Below are positions 27,809 through 36,324 of a DNA stretch of 64,000 nt, in pieces; the stretch's first letter is position 1, and each line of letters begins with the position of its first letter. Made by a program: the position numbers and the translations under genes. The notes beneath the pieces were generated by a model. The model did no database searches. It was not told the DNA's origin and saw nothing but the letters and a program-made list of their open reading frames with translations. Source of the DNA: PALSA-188 sp963720075 (GTDB lineage Bacteria > Acidobacteriota > Terriglobia > Terriglobales > Acidobacteriaceae); assembly GCA_963720075.1 (NCBI GenBank), contig CAVREG010000019.1, positions 1,178,001-1,242,000 of the forward strand. The letters are read 5' to 3'.

Positions 27809-28576
27809 ATGCTAATAGCGCTCAAAATTTTGATTGGTCTGCTGGTCGGCACTCTGATTGGCCTGACCGGCTTAGGGGGCGGTGTGTTGTTGCTGCCTCT
27901 CCTGATTTTTGTTTTGCATGTTCCGGCAATTATTGCGGTGGGGTCCGATGCCGTATTTAATTTTGTAACCAAGATAGGCTCAAGCGCTGTGCACCTGAGC
28001 CGCGGAACGGTTCGCCGCCGGGTTGTGCTGGCGCTGGCGGCGGGGAGCGTTCCCGGTTCGGTTCTCGGCGTAAGCGTGTTGATTCATCTTCGCCACCTTT
28101 ATGGCGCAGGAGTTAATGATTTTATTAAGACCGCTATCGGCATCCTGCTGATATTGATTCCGATCCTGTTGCTGTTGCAGCGGCGGATCGAAGATAGCGT
28201 TGCCGTAAGGAAGCCCACAGCCAAGTCGTTCCTGGGAATGACCGTGATCGGGTTGGTTGCCGGCTTTCTAGTCGGCATGACTTCCGTAGGTTCCGGCAGC
28301 ATCATCATGATGCTGTTGCTTTTGTTTTATAGCTATCCTCCGAAAGTCATGATCGGGACCGATATTGTTCACGCCGTTATCCTTACGGGAGTAACCAGTT
28401 TATTGCATTATCGTGCCGGAAATGTGAATCCAGGTCTGGTAGGGTGTTTGTTGATTGGATCAATTCCCGGCGGTTTGATCGGATCGCATTTGAGTACCCG
28501 GGTGCCGGTCTTATGGCTTCGGCGAATTCTTTGCGCCGTTCTTTTACTCACAGGCGCCAGAATGTTGTGGGCATAA
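27809..28576 (+). CDS. TauE/SafE-family anion exporter
   Basis: A 255-aa membrane protein with about eight helices and the repeated GLTGLGGGVLLLPLLI and GMTSVGSGSIIMMLLLLFY motifs that define the TauE/SafE family. Members move sulfite, sulfoacetate or related organosulfur anions. Within a PAPS and sulfotransferase cluster it may remove excess sulfur oxyanions or supply them; direction is not known. ATG 27809 is chosen as the first start of the open frame. A 245-base gap separates it from the flippase. Confidence 0.85.
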   Translation: MLIALKILIGLLVGTLIGLTGLGGGVLLLPLLIFVLHVPAIIAVGSDAVFNFVTKIGSSAVHLSRGTVRRRVVLALAAGSVPGSVLGVSVLIHLRHLYGAGVNDFIKTAIGILLILIPILLLLQRRIEDSVAVRKPTAKSFLGMTVIGLVAGFLVGMTSVGSGSIIMMLLLLFYSYPPKVMIGTDIVHAVILTGVTSLLHYRAGNVNPGLVGCLLIGSIPGGLIGSHLSTRVPVLWLRRILCAVLLLTGARMLWA

Positions 28577-28609
28577 ATAAGGACGTAAACCTTTCTTTAG
28601 CGATTGCGA

Positions 28610-29416
28610 ATGAATCCGGATTCAAACACTGAAACTCTCCGTCGAATCGAAGCGGCCCTCGACTCCGCTCTCAAGATCTTTGACCGCTTCACTCCGGGCG
28701 CTATTGCGGCCGAATACAAAGTGGGGCATGATCCCGTAACCGAGGCCGACCGAGCGGTGGACACGGCTCTGCGAAAAGAATTGCTCCGCGATAACGAAGG
28801 TTGGTTATCCGAAGAAACCGTTGACGACCTCAGTCGGCTTACCAAACGGCGAGTTTGGGTGGTTGATCCGCTCGATGGAACGCGAGAATTCGTCTCCGGA
28901 ATTCCGGAGTTCTGTGTCTCGATCGGAATGGTCGAAGATGGCCAGCCAGTGGCTGGAGGAATTTGCAATCCCGCCACACGAGAAGTTTTCATCGGCTCAA
29001 TTGAGACGGGCATCATTTACAGCGGCAAAGAAGCGTCTGCCAGCAAGCGCGCTGGCTTAAAGGGCGCCGTGGTGCTCGCCAGCCGGAGCGAGGTGAAACG
29101 GGGAGAGTGGGACGCGTTCAACTCGGCTCCGTTTAAGGTTAAGCCGATGGGCTCTGTGGCTTATAAACTCGCTTTGGTTTCGGCCGGACTTGCAGACGCG
29201 ACTTTCACCCTTACCCCTAAGAACGAGTGGGATGTCGCGGCCGGTGCTGCGCTCGTGCTGAGTGCGGGAGGATGCGTCCAGACTCTTGAAAACACGGCGT
29301 TACGTTGCAACAATAAAAATCCGTTGCTGTCTGGATTGATCGCCAGTGGGTCGGCTCTGCGCGATGCCTTGGTTTCGTTGCTAAAAGACCATCTTCAACC
29401 CGCCCCCCAACTTTGA
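28610..29416 (+). CDS. CysQ-like 3'(2'),5'-bisphosphate nucleotidase / IMPase family
   Basis: A 268-aa phosphatase of the lithium-sensitive inositol monophosphatase superfamily. The metal ligands are in EADRAVD, in SEET, in VVDPLDGTREFVSG and in EWDVAAGAAL. Given the neighbours, the likely substrate is PAP (3'-phosphoadenosine 5'-phosphate), which sulfotransferases release and which inhibits them; hydrolysis to AMP would keep sulfation going. An inositol- or fructose-1,6-phosphatase role is the alternative. A TTG two codons upstream (28604) could also start it; I prefer the ATG. Confidence 0.82.
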   Translation: MNPDSNTETLRRIEAALDSALKIFDRFTPGAIAAEYKVGHDPVTEADRAVDTALRKELLRDNEGWLSEETVDDLSRLTKRRVWVVDPLDGTREFVSGIPEFCVSIGMVEDGQPVAGGICNPATREVFIGSIETGIIYSGKEASASKRAGLKGAVVLASRSEVKRGEWDAFNSAPFKVKPMGSVAYKLALVSAGLADATFTLTPKNEWDVAAGAALVLSAGGCVQTLENTALRCNNKNPLLSGLIASGSALRDALVSLLKDHLQPAPQL

Positions 29417-29431
29417 CCGTCGGCGATCTTA

Positions 29432-30190
29432 ATGGTCTTTCTGATGTATCACGAGCTTGAGACCGACGGACGCCCGCTCTGTCAGGACGCCTCTGGATAT
29501 GTGCGCTATATCGCTCGCGAAACTGATTTTCGTGCGCAGATGTACCATCTCAAGCACGGCGGCTGGCGCGGTGTTGACGTCACCGAAGCGGTGTCATTCA
29601 ATTCCGCGACCGTTGCGATTACTTTCGATGATGGCTGTGAAACCGATTTGTTAATCGCGGCGCCAATCCTGCGTGAACTCGGTTTCGGGGCGACTTTCTA
29701 TATCACGACTGGATTCCTGGAAAAACCTGGCTATTTGACCCACGGACAACTCCGCGAACTGAGCTCGCTCGGTTTTCAAATCGGGTGTCATTCCATGACG
29801 CACGCCTACCTATCAGACTTGGACGAAACCGGCCTGCGGCGAGAAATCATAGACTCGAAAAATCAACTGGAACAGTTGATTGGAAAGCCAGTCGAACATT
29901 TCTCCTGCCCGGGCGGGCGTTACAACCGGCGCGCGATCGCTATGGTTCAAAAAGAGGGATACCGGACACTGGCAACCAGTCAGCCCCGCGAAAATTCATC
30001 CGGCACAAATTGCTTCGAACTGGCCCGCGTCCCGGTAATGCGCGAAACAACTCTGTCCGCTTTCGAATCATACTGTCATGGCCGCAGGCTGTGGGGCTTA
30101 CGTGTTCGTGAGTCATTGCAGCAAACTGCCAAGGGAATTCTTGGAAATAATCTTTATGATCGCGTGCGTGCCGCCGCACTTGAGAAGTAA
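29432..30190 (+). CDS. NodB-type polysaccharide deacetylase
   Basis: A 252-aa carbohydrate esterase family 4 protein. Motif 1 is AITFDDG (catalytic base Asp and metal Asp), motif 2 is HSMTH (metal His pair), and motif 3 is FSCPGGRYN. It removes N- or O-acetyl groups from glycans. There is no clear signal peptide, so it may act on a lipid-linked precursor inside the cell or its start may be earlier. It follows the CysQ-like gene by 15 bases. Deacetylation would expose amino groups, a possible step before N-sulfation by the sulfotransferases upstream; that link is inference. Confidence 0.87.
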   Translation: MVFLMYHELETDGRPLCQDASGYVRYIARETDFRAQMYHLKHGGWRGVDVTEAVSFNSATVAITFDDGCETDLLIAAPILRELGFGATFYITTGFLEKPGYLTHGQLRELSSLGFQIGCHSMTHAYLSDLDETGLRREIIDSKNQLEQLIGKPVEHFSCPGGRYNRRAIAMVQKEGYRTLATSQPRENSSGTNCFELARVPVMRETTLSAFESYCHGRRLWGLRVRESLQQTAKGILGNNLYDRVRAAALEK

Positions 30191-30449
30191 CCCGCGGGGC
30201 TAGGCAACAAGGGTTAAAGAATCCAGATTGAAACTGCAGACTGCCTGGGAGATAGTAATGCTGCACTTGATGACGATTATTGGTGCACGCGAAAAACAGA
30301 GCAGCTTTCACAAAATCATAAAAATAGACGCTTCCGTCACTCTGAGCAACCGAGTCCGGTATCCCTGGCACTGGTGTGCGAACTAGAGTATGGGTCGCGT
30401 CCGTTCGCATCGAGATTCCTTACGACTTTAATATTTCGAAAGCACAAAG

Positions 30450-31739
30450 ATGAAGTGGGCTCTCATACTTGCGATCTCGACTTTTGCATCAGGTCAGGTT
30501 TACTCCGCCAGAACGGATCTTAAAATCGCGCAAGCGGGCGCTCCTCCCAATGTCCGCGCTGGAACGAACACCATCGTCTTCGATCCAGCTTTCGATACGC
30601 GGGTGGTCCGAGCGACAGACAAAACGACCGACCGGAATGTCGGATTTAACGTCGGTACCGGGCGGAGAGTCTTCAATGCCGATTCGACTAGGTTCGTTTT
30701 CCTTTCAAACGATGGATGGAATTACGTCGCGGACTTCGACCCTGTTGAGATGAAGGTTACACTCAACCGGGCGTGGACGAAAATCGCGGGCAGCTTCAGC
30801 TGGAGCTCTGTAAACAAAGACGTGTTGTACTCCGTCCAAGGCTCCGAGATCGTCAAACATACGTTCGCTGGGGATGTCTCGACAGAAAGCGAGGTTTTCG
30901 ATTTTGCTCCCTGGGCGAAATTGCCGAAATACTCTTGGCGGAGTAATTTTACCGTCGGTGCCGGGGATAGGACATTTGCTGTCGGATTTTCCGCAGGGCC
31001 GCAAGGAACTGGCTTTATCGCTTGTCAATACACCGTTGGCAAAGGTGCGAGAGTTCTAAATACCCAGACTGGGAGGGTATCGGGTCAATGGGGAGAATTC
31101 GGTGCCATTGACATCCCGGATAGATTCTTTCTACACGAAGTTAGCATGTCCGCTGCCGGAGATTATGTCGTGCTTGGAAACGACATTCCGGCGGGAGACA
31201 CCTCAACGCGTACTGCCTATTACTGGCAGGCCGATTCTCTTCACGTTACGTATTGGGATCTTTACGCGAATGAAGCTGTTGCGGGTCATCCGGCGCAGGG
31301 CTTCGCCCACATAATCAACTCCGGGGGGAAATTCGGCGGAGAAGTCATCCGACCGTACGCAGATTTACTAGCATGGCGAGAACTAATCCCGGCGATCCCG
31401 TCTGGAATTGCGCCGCCTTTTGATAGCCATTCATCTTGGAATAACGACGATCCAGAGGATACAAACCCTTTCTGCAATATTGTCGCTAGTGTGACGAGGG
31501 CCTTCCCGTCGCCTTGGTACAACGAGATCTTAATGATTGATCCGGTTGACGGGACTGTCTATCGGGAGGCGCATACGTACAATACTGGAACGTCTGTATA
31601 TTTCGACACCGCGAATGCGATCGGCTCGATCAGTACCGACGGGAGGTTCGTCATCTTTCCCAGTGATTGGATGGAGACATTAGGAACGGATAAAACTGGG
31701 CAGCCGCTCGGCAGCTTGTTCATCGTCGAATTAAGGTAG
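30450..31739 (+). CDS. Secreted protein of unknown function, beta-propeller-like
   Basis: A 429-aa protein with an N-terminal signal peptide (MKWALILAISTFASGQVYSA). The mature part is rich in short beta-strand repeats with WSSVNKD, SAAGDYVVLGND and STDGRFVIFPSDW segments, the sort of strand-turn pattern found in propeller proteins. I recognise no catalytic motif. The GSISTDGRFVIF end resembles the last blade of TolB/WD-like folds. It lies 260 bases after the glycan cluster, in the same direction, and ends facing the anti-sigma gene. It is probably exported to the periplasm or surface. Confidence 0.6.
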   Translation: MKWALILAISTFASGQVYSARTDLKIAQAGAPPNVRAGTNTIVFDPAFDTRVVRATDKTTDRNVGFNVGTGRRVFNADSTRFVFLSNDGWNYVADFDPVEMKVTLNRAWTKIAGSFSWSSVNKDVLYSVQGSEIVKHTFAGDVSTESEVFDFAPWAKLPKYSWRSNFTVGAGDRTFAVGFSAGPQGTGFIACQYTVGKGARVLNTQTGRVSGQWGEFGAIDIPDRFFLHEVSMSAAGDYVVLGNDIPAGDTSTRTAYYWQADSLHVTYWDLYANEAVAGHPAQGFAHIINSGGKFGGEVIRPYADLLAWRELIPAIPSGIAPPFDSHSSWNNDDPEDTNPFCNIVASVTRAFPSPWYNEILMIDPVDGTVYREAHTYNTGTSVYFDTANAIGSISTDGRFVIFPSDWMETLGTDKTGQPLGSLFIVELR

Positions 31740-31808
31740 CGCAGTACCGGCGCGGATATCACCCATGCAACAGCCACAGACTGGCTGCCCGATAACTCTT
31801 GCCTCGCA

Positions 31809-32486
31809 CTAACCCTTCACGCTAATTTTCGAGAATGACAGGATCGCCCGCCCCGGGGCGGGGCTGCCCATAGAAGTGGCGGGCCGGAAGGTCGTGAACG
31901 TCATAAAGTTAATCAGCATGTTCTTCACTTGCGGAGTCAAATTCTTCGATCCGCCGGAATCCGACAATATGCGATAGTCATCCACGCGTCCGTTTGAATC
32001 CACGTACGCCTCGATTACCAACGAATCGTCATTGATCGAACTCATAGCCGTTCCGAACGAAGACTGCTCCAATTGCGGCGCCGTAGCCACCATCAACGGC
32101 ACATCTGCGTTTCCCGCCTGAAGCGGAAGCGCCGAGAATCCCATAAATATCCCGAAAATCAGCACAGCTGTAACCAAACCTGCCGTCGCCGGAACCACGA
32201 ATACTCGTGCAGCATTGTCCAGCCGGAACAACCTGTACTCCAGCGTCGAATCGCGGCGATGCGCGATTTCGCGGGAGATTGCAAGGCGAAGTTTCAATGA
32301 AAGATCATTTGGGGCTTTCCTGCGAGCCGTCTGCGCCAGCAATTGTTGGGTTTGGCGCATTCCGGTGTATGCCGTCTGGCACGCTTCGCAGCTGACAATG
32401 TGCTCATCTAACGCGCGCATCTCAGTTCCAGTGACAGCACCATCCAGATAAGCCGAGAACAGTGATCTAACTTGCGCGCACCTCAT
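31809..32486 (-). CDS. Anti-sigma factor with ZAS zinc finger and one membrane helix
   Basis: A 225-aa protein. The N-terminal zinc-binding anti-sigma motif is H29-x3-C33-x2-C36. A hydrophobic segment at about 95-118 crosses the membrane, and the C-terminal part (DSLVIEAYVDSNGRVDDYRI, then FRPATSMGSPAPG) looks like a TonB-C type beta domain outside. It would hold the ECF sigma factor encoded just upstream until a signal from the cell envelope arrives. Its ATG overlaps the sigma stop by four bases, the normal arrangement of cognate pairs. Confidence 0.87.
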   Translation of the reverse strand: MRCAQVRSLFSAYLDGAVTGTEMRALDEHIVSCEACQTAYTGMRQTQQLLAQTARRKAPNDLSLKLRLAISREIAHRRDSTLEYRLFRLDNAARVFVVPATAGLVTAVLIFGIFMGFSALPLQAGNADVPLMVATAPQLEQSSFGTAMSSINDDSLVIEAYVDSNGRVDDYRILSDSGGSKNLTPQVKNMLINFMTFTTFRPATSMGSPAPGRAILSFSKISVKG

Positions 32487-33229
32487 GGCATCACCTCGAG
32501 GCGGGTCCTAGTCGGAATTCTCGAGTGTCGCCCACCGTGGGCCTCTTGTTGGAAAGGGACTTCTAAACCCAGCTCCTGCCCGGATTCTCGTATGTACGGC
32601 ACCAGGCGCTGCCGCAGCGCATCCCGTCCACGTGTAAGCCGTGACTTGACCGTGCCCAAAGAGACTCTCATGATCTCCGCAATTTCCTCGTAGGACATCC
32701 CTTCCAAATCGCGGAGCACGACGGTCGTCCGAAAGGGTTCAGAAATTTTCCTTAATTCCCGTTCCACTCGCGCTCGCACTTCCTCGTGGGCCACGTTATC
32801 GAAAGGAGAATCCGCTTTATCAACTAGAACGATAGGCGTGGCAGGGTTCGGCTGATACGCCGAACTCGACTGATCTTCGGCCATGGGAACTTCCTGGGCT
32901 TTGTGCCGAAACCACCATCGTCTTCGATTTGAAGCTTCATGAATCGCAATGCGATAAATCCATGTCTTCAAGCTCGATTCGCCGTGAAAGTGCTTCATCC
33001 CGCGGAACACCTTCAAAAAGACTTCCTGAGTAGTATCAGCCGCATCGGAAGGATCGTTCACAACCCGGTGGATCAGGCTGTAGATGGGCTGATGAAATTC
33101 ACAAATCAGCGAAGCATATGCTTCTTCGGATCCAGCCTTAAGTTCGGCAACGATCGCCGATTCCTGGCTTCTCATCCCAATCGCGCTGGCTAAATTACCC
33201 AAGCTACTAGCCCCCGCCAGAGTCGTCAT
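32483..33229 (-). CDS. ECF RNA polymerase sigma factor (RpoE-like)
   Basis: A 248-aa sigma factor. Region 2 is seen in DPSDAADTTQEVFLKVFRGM and in TWIYRIAIHEASNRRR; region 4 in LEGMSYEEIAEIMRVSLGTV followed by KSRLTRGRDAL. The frame opens at 33298, but ATG 33229 is preferred, since the extra 23 residues are not sigma-like and GGGTGA lies before this ATG. The C-terminal ~35 residues after region 4 are extra and basic. It forms a two-gene operon with the anti-sigma factor, so it probably responds to envelope stress or an external cue. Confidence 0.9.
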   Translation of the reverse strand: MTTLAGASSLGNLASAIGMRSQESAIVAELKAGSEEAYASLICEFHQPIYSLIHRVVNDPSDAADTTQEVFLKVFRGMKHFHGESSLKTWIYRIAIHEASNRRRWWFRHKAQEVPMAEDQSSSAYQPNPATPIVLVDKADSPFDNVAHEEVRARVERELRKISEPFRTTVVLRDLEGMSYEEIAEIMRVSLGTVKSRLTRGRDALRQRLVPYIRESGQELGLEVPFQQEAHGGRHSRIPTRTRLEVMP

Positions 33230-33442
33230 GGCGTCACCCCGATTATAAAAGCTTTTTGGCTGCACGCTATCACGCAAATATCGCCAAATTCCGAGCAATC
33301 TTGGAGGCCCTGAAGTGTACTCACGCGTATATAGACCCCGAACGAAAGAACATAGTTCCCGCGAGAAATGTTACGCCCGGGGCGTTGGGAGTCCTAACGG
33401 TAACTGTATGACGCGAAAGGCCTAGCGAGAATCGGCAGCCGC

Positions 33443-34177
33443 CTATTGCGGCGGAGGTGTTGCCGCCGGAGACGCTGCTGGTGGCGAGGCGGGCTTAACA
33501 GGCTTTTTAACAGGTTTTCGCACGACCTTCCTTTTCGCCGGTTTCTTGACGGGCTCAGTGTCGTCCACAATGACTTTTTTGGGAGGCGCGGCAACTATCA
33601 TGGCCTGCGCATTCCGCAACTCAACCCGCAGTTGTCCCAATTCATTTTCCTTCGATGTAGAGAGAGATTCCATCCTGTCCGCAACCACGTGCCGCGATTT
33701 TTCCATCGCATTCAAGTCATTTTGCAAAGATTGAAATTCGTCTTTAGAACCAAATGCCCCGGCGGATTCCACCACCGAAGAAAATACGTCATAGAGCGCA
33801 TCAAGATTTCGATAAAGCTTGAACGTTTCAGGCAAGCTTTCCGGGGAGTTTCTGAGTTGTCCGACAATCTCAGGCAAAGCGCTTTGCAGATTCCGCTGGA
33901 TGGATTCAACGTCGGCGTCGCTCTGCCGCTTAGTCCCTCCGTCAGTCTTCCATTTCTCTATTCGCAGTTTGGCTAAGTCGAGTTGGGTGGTTTGCAAGGC
34001 TTGCTGCAAGTCCGACAGCAAGTCGTTCAGCTGAGTAACGGACGAATAAGATACAGGCGTGGAAGCGCCAGCCGAATTCCCAGCCGAATTCGAGGATGCG
34101 GTTTGTGCAAAACTCATTCCGGCGACAAGCAACAACGAAATCGAACACTCAATTGTGTGAAGAATTTTTCGATGCAT
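33443..34177 (-). CDS. Exported coiled-coil protein with Lys/Pro-rich tail
   Basis: A 244-aa protein I do not recognise. It has a signal peptide (SISLLLVAGMSFAQ), a helical middle (about 45-190) with heptad-like Leu spacing, and a C-terminal tail of alternating Lys, Pro, Val and Ala (VKKPAKRKVVRKPVKKP), then an Ala/Pro end. The tail could bind peptidoglycan, DNA or LPS through charge. Upstream in-frame starts exist (34204), but ATG 34177 puts the signal peptide at the N-terminus. It stands alone just before tRNA-Ala. Confidence 0.6.
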   Translation of the reverse strand: MHRKILHTIECSISLLLVAGMSFAQTASSNSAGNSAGASTPVSYSSVTQLNDLLSDLQQALQTTQLDLAKLRIEKWKTDGGTKRQSDADVESIQRNLQSALPEIVGQLRNSPESLPETFKLYRNLDALYDVFSSVVESAGAFGSKDEFQSLQNDLNAMEKSRHVVADRMESLSTSKENELGQLRVELRNAQAMIVAAPPKKVIVDDTEPVKKPAKRKVVRKPVKKPVKPASPPAASPAATPPPQ

Positions 34178-34307
34178 AGTAGGTAGTTTCAATTCCATCA
34201 GCATAAGTATTATCTCAGCTTTGCTGAAGAATTCGGCTATCGGTAGTTCGTTTGACTATCCCATGCGGCTAAGCGAGAATTAGCATACAACACGAAGCGA
34301 CAAAAGT

Positions 34308-34383
34308 GGGCCTGTGGCGCAGCTGGGAGCGCGCTTCCATGGCATGGAAGAGGTCGTCGGTTCGATCCCGACCAGGTCCACCA
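34308..34383 (+). tRNA. tRNA-Ala (anticodon GGC), CCA encoded
   Basis: A complete cloverleaf of 76 bases. The acceptor 5' strand GGGCCTG pairs with CAGGTCC and includes the G3-U70 wobble that marks alanine tRNAs. The anticodon arm is CTTCC-ATGGCAT-GGAAG, giving anticodon GGC (reads GCC). The T arm is GTCGG-TTCGATC-CCGAC, and CCA is genomic. An integrase gene lies 63 bases beyond the 3' end, so this tRNA is the likely attachment site of the element to the right. Confidence 0.97.
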
Positions 34384-34446
34384 ATCCTTTCAACCGTTTA
34401 CAAATTCGGCATCAAAAACGCGATACGCTTTTGATACGTTGGTTTC

Positions 34447-35643
34447 TCACTCCCCGCTGTCGGCGGCGCTTTCAGCTTTGTCCCGCGAACGATTCAAGAG
34501 AACATCCACTAAGCGGCTCTGGGCCTCGCGTTTGGCTGGAGTCAATGCCTTCGTGTAAACATTCATTGTTGTTGCGATGTTGGCATGGCGCATAAGTTCC
34601 TGCACCACTTTCACATCCTCCCCATTGCCTTTGAGGAGTGTTGAGTACGTGTGCCGGAAGGTGTGGAAGCCTACCCACTTCGTGATGCCAGCCCGTTTTG
34701 CTGCCGGTTGCAGAAAACGATCCAGGAGAGTGTCCGCCCACGGAGGCATTTTCCCCTGAACTTTCTCACTGGCAAAAACCCAGTCTTCCGGCTGGGCATA
34801 GCAGCTTTCTTTCCTCCAAGCTTGCAATTCCTCAGCAGTGAACTGGTCGATAGGCACCGGACGACGCGAAGCCTCCGTCTTGCACTTCCCGACTATGCCG
34901 TCCACGACCGACCGGGAAACTTCCATCTGCAAAGTTTCCCAGCCGATATCCCTCCACTTCAAGCCCAACACTTCGCTGATGCGCAATCCGGTCGTCGCCG
35001 CGACAGTCCCGATCACGCGCATCTTGCGAGGCAGCTCCAGCATAAGCTCCCGGAACTCCGCTGCTTCCAATGGCTCTGTTACGCGCTCCCGCTTCTGGCT
35101 TTGGCGCACGGCAAGAAGTGGATTCTCCTCGTTCGTGAGCCAACCGTAGCGAATCGCGTGTTGATAGACATCGCTCATGATGCCCTTCAGCTTCGACTTG
35201 GACCCGTTGGACAGATCATGGATCGAACCAAGCCAACGTTCTACCGCAACTGCTTGAACGTCGCGAAGACGATATTCGCCCCAGCGTGGGACAATCCTCG
35301 TTCGTAGATAAACTTCATACGTCTGTTTAGTTTGATAACCCTTTCGCTCGGACGGCTTCTCCAGATCCAATTCGATCATTTGGTAATGCTTCGCCAACTG
35401 TTCAAACGTCTCCGGAGAACCCGCAGGGCGAAAGGTGTGATGGTTAATGTCGAGGCGCAGTGTCTCAACTTCTTTCCAAGCAGCCGATTCGGTTGCATAT
35501 TCTTTCACTGTGCCAATTACAAGGGCGCGTATCTTGGGCTTGCCCGATGGATCAATTTCGCGCCATCGATAGACCCAAACCGCAGACCCTTTCTTACGAG
35601 CATGCTGGCTGAAAAAGCCATGCTGATACCGTGGTCGGTTCAA
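34447..35643 (-). CDS. int: Tyrosine recombinase (integrase)
   Basis: A 398-aa phage/ICE-type integrase. A core-binding helical domain spans about 75-185, then the catalytic domain with R221 (TGLRISEVLGLKW), H327-x2-R330 (HTFRHTYST), H353 (RHANI) and the nucleophile Y363 (NVYTKAL), all present. It would cut and join attachment sites, here the 3' end of tRNA-Ala(GGC), toward which the gene points. The start ATG overlaps the stop of the excisionase-like gene, so the two are co-transcribed. Confidence 0.95.
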   Translation of the reverse strand: MNRPRYQHGFFSQHARKKGSAVWVYRWREIDPSGKPKIRALVIGTVKEYATESAAWKEVETLRLDINHHTFRPAGSPETFEQLAKHYQMIELDLEKPSERKGYQTKQTYEVYLRTRIVPRWGEYRLRDVQAVAVERWLGSIHDLSNGSKSKLKGIMSDVYQHAIRYGWLTNEENPLLAVRQSQKRERVTEPLEAAEFRELMLELPRKMRVIGTVAATTGLRISEVLGLKWRDIGWETLQMEVSRSVVDGIVGKCKTEASRRPVPIDQFTAEELQAWRKESCYAQPEDWVFASEKVQGKMPPWADTLLDRFLQPAAKRAGITKWVGFHTFRHTYSTLLKGNGEDVKVVQELMRHANIATTMNVYTKALTPAKREAQSRLVDVLLNRSRDKAESAADSGE

Positions 35644-35891
35644 GAAATCTTCCTCTCAGTCCGACCTCGATGGCTGCTTAATGCTACCTCTTTTTCCATC
35701 CACGAATTCAGTTCAGACAGGCGAAACTTCCACGTCTTCCGCACGCCCTGACCGACTGGATGCCCCGGCAAGTATCCCTTGCGCGCCAACACCAGTATCG
35801 TTTTTCGAGACATCGCAAGGAACTCCGCCGCTCGCTCTGCGCTTACAAACGGTTCCAAACTAGCTGCTTGATTAGACGTTGTAATCGTCAT
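35640..35891 (-). CDS. Excisionase-like HTH (MerR/AlpA type) protein
   Basis: An 83-aa DNA-binding protein with a winged-helix fold: VSAERAAEFLAMSRKTILVL is followed by ARKGYLPGHPVG and TWKFRLSELNSW, the usual HTH_17 layout. The frame opens at 35954, but ATG 35891 has GAGGG upstream and removes a non-homologous lead. Its stop overlaps the integrase start by four bases. Proteins of this size next to an integrase act as recombination directionality factors or as activators of the integrase operon. Confidence 0.82.
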   Translation of the reverse strand: MTITTSNQAASLEPFVSAERAAEFLAMSRKTILVLARKGYLPGHPVGQGVRKTWKFRLSELNSWMEKEVALSSHRGRTERKIS

Positions 35892-36324
35892 ACTTCCCTC
35901 GCGAGGGTCGAAGCACGTTCGGATAGTGCGGTCTGCGTCGCGGCCCCAATTCAAAACCTAAGCCTGACACCCTGATGGCATCGTTGCTTTTTTGTGCAGA
36001 CTCATGTCTGTTTGGGCATGAATTGGCCAATGACAAGAAGCGGGACCCTTCAACCCAAAGCGAAGCCCTACGGGATCTTCTTTCCACTGCAGCCTCCTTC
36101 GGGTGGTCGCCCTTCGGCCAGGGCTCCGGCGTCCGCTCGGGCTGATGCGCCGGTCGCGTGCCAAACAAAAAGCAAACGCGTTTGTCACTTACCGCGCCGC
36201 CGCGAGCGTCCTGCCACCCTCTTACGGCCTTCGTTCATGTCCTTTCCCCCGTCGCCCGCCTGTTTTGTCCGCTGGCGCTTAGGTGAAGAACAAAACAGCC
36301 GGACGACGGCGGAAGGACAAAATC
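35892..36324. other. Control region between int/xis and the ardC operon
   Basis: About 430 bases without a convincing gene, separating divergent units. It contains a 9-bp inverted repeat, CTGTTTTGT at 36260-36268 and ACAAAACAG at 36290-36298, which may be an operator. GGAAGG just before ATG 36325 is the ribosome-binding site of ardC. I see no other structure. Confidence 0.45.

Noticed and set aside
32207..32693. Plus-strand frames opposite the sigma/anti-sigma genes
   Set aside because: They are antisense to clear genes and show no homology-like motifs.
34314..34595. 93-aa frame beginning inside the tRNA
   Set aside because: It starts within tRNA-Ala and continues antisense to the integrase; not a gene.
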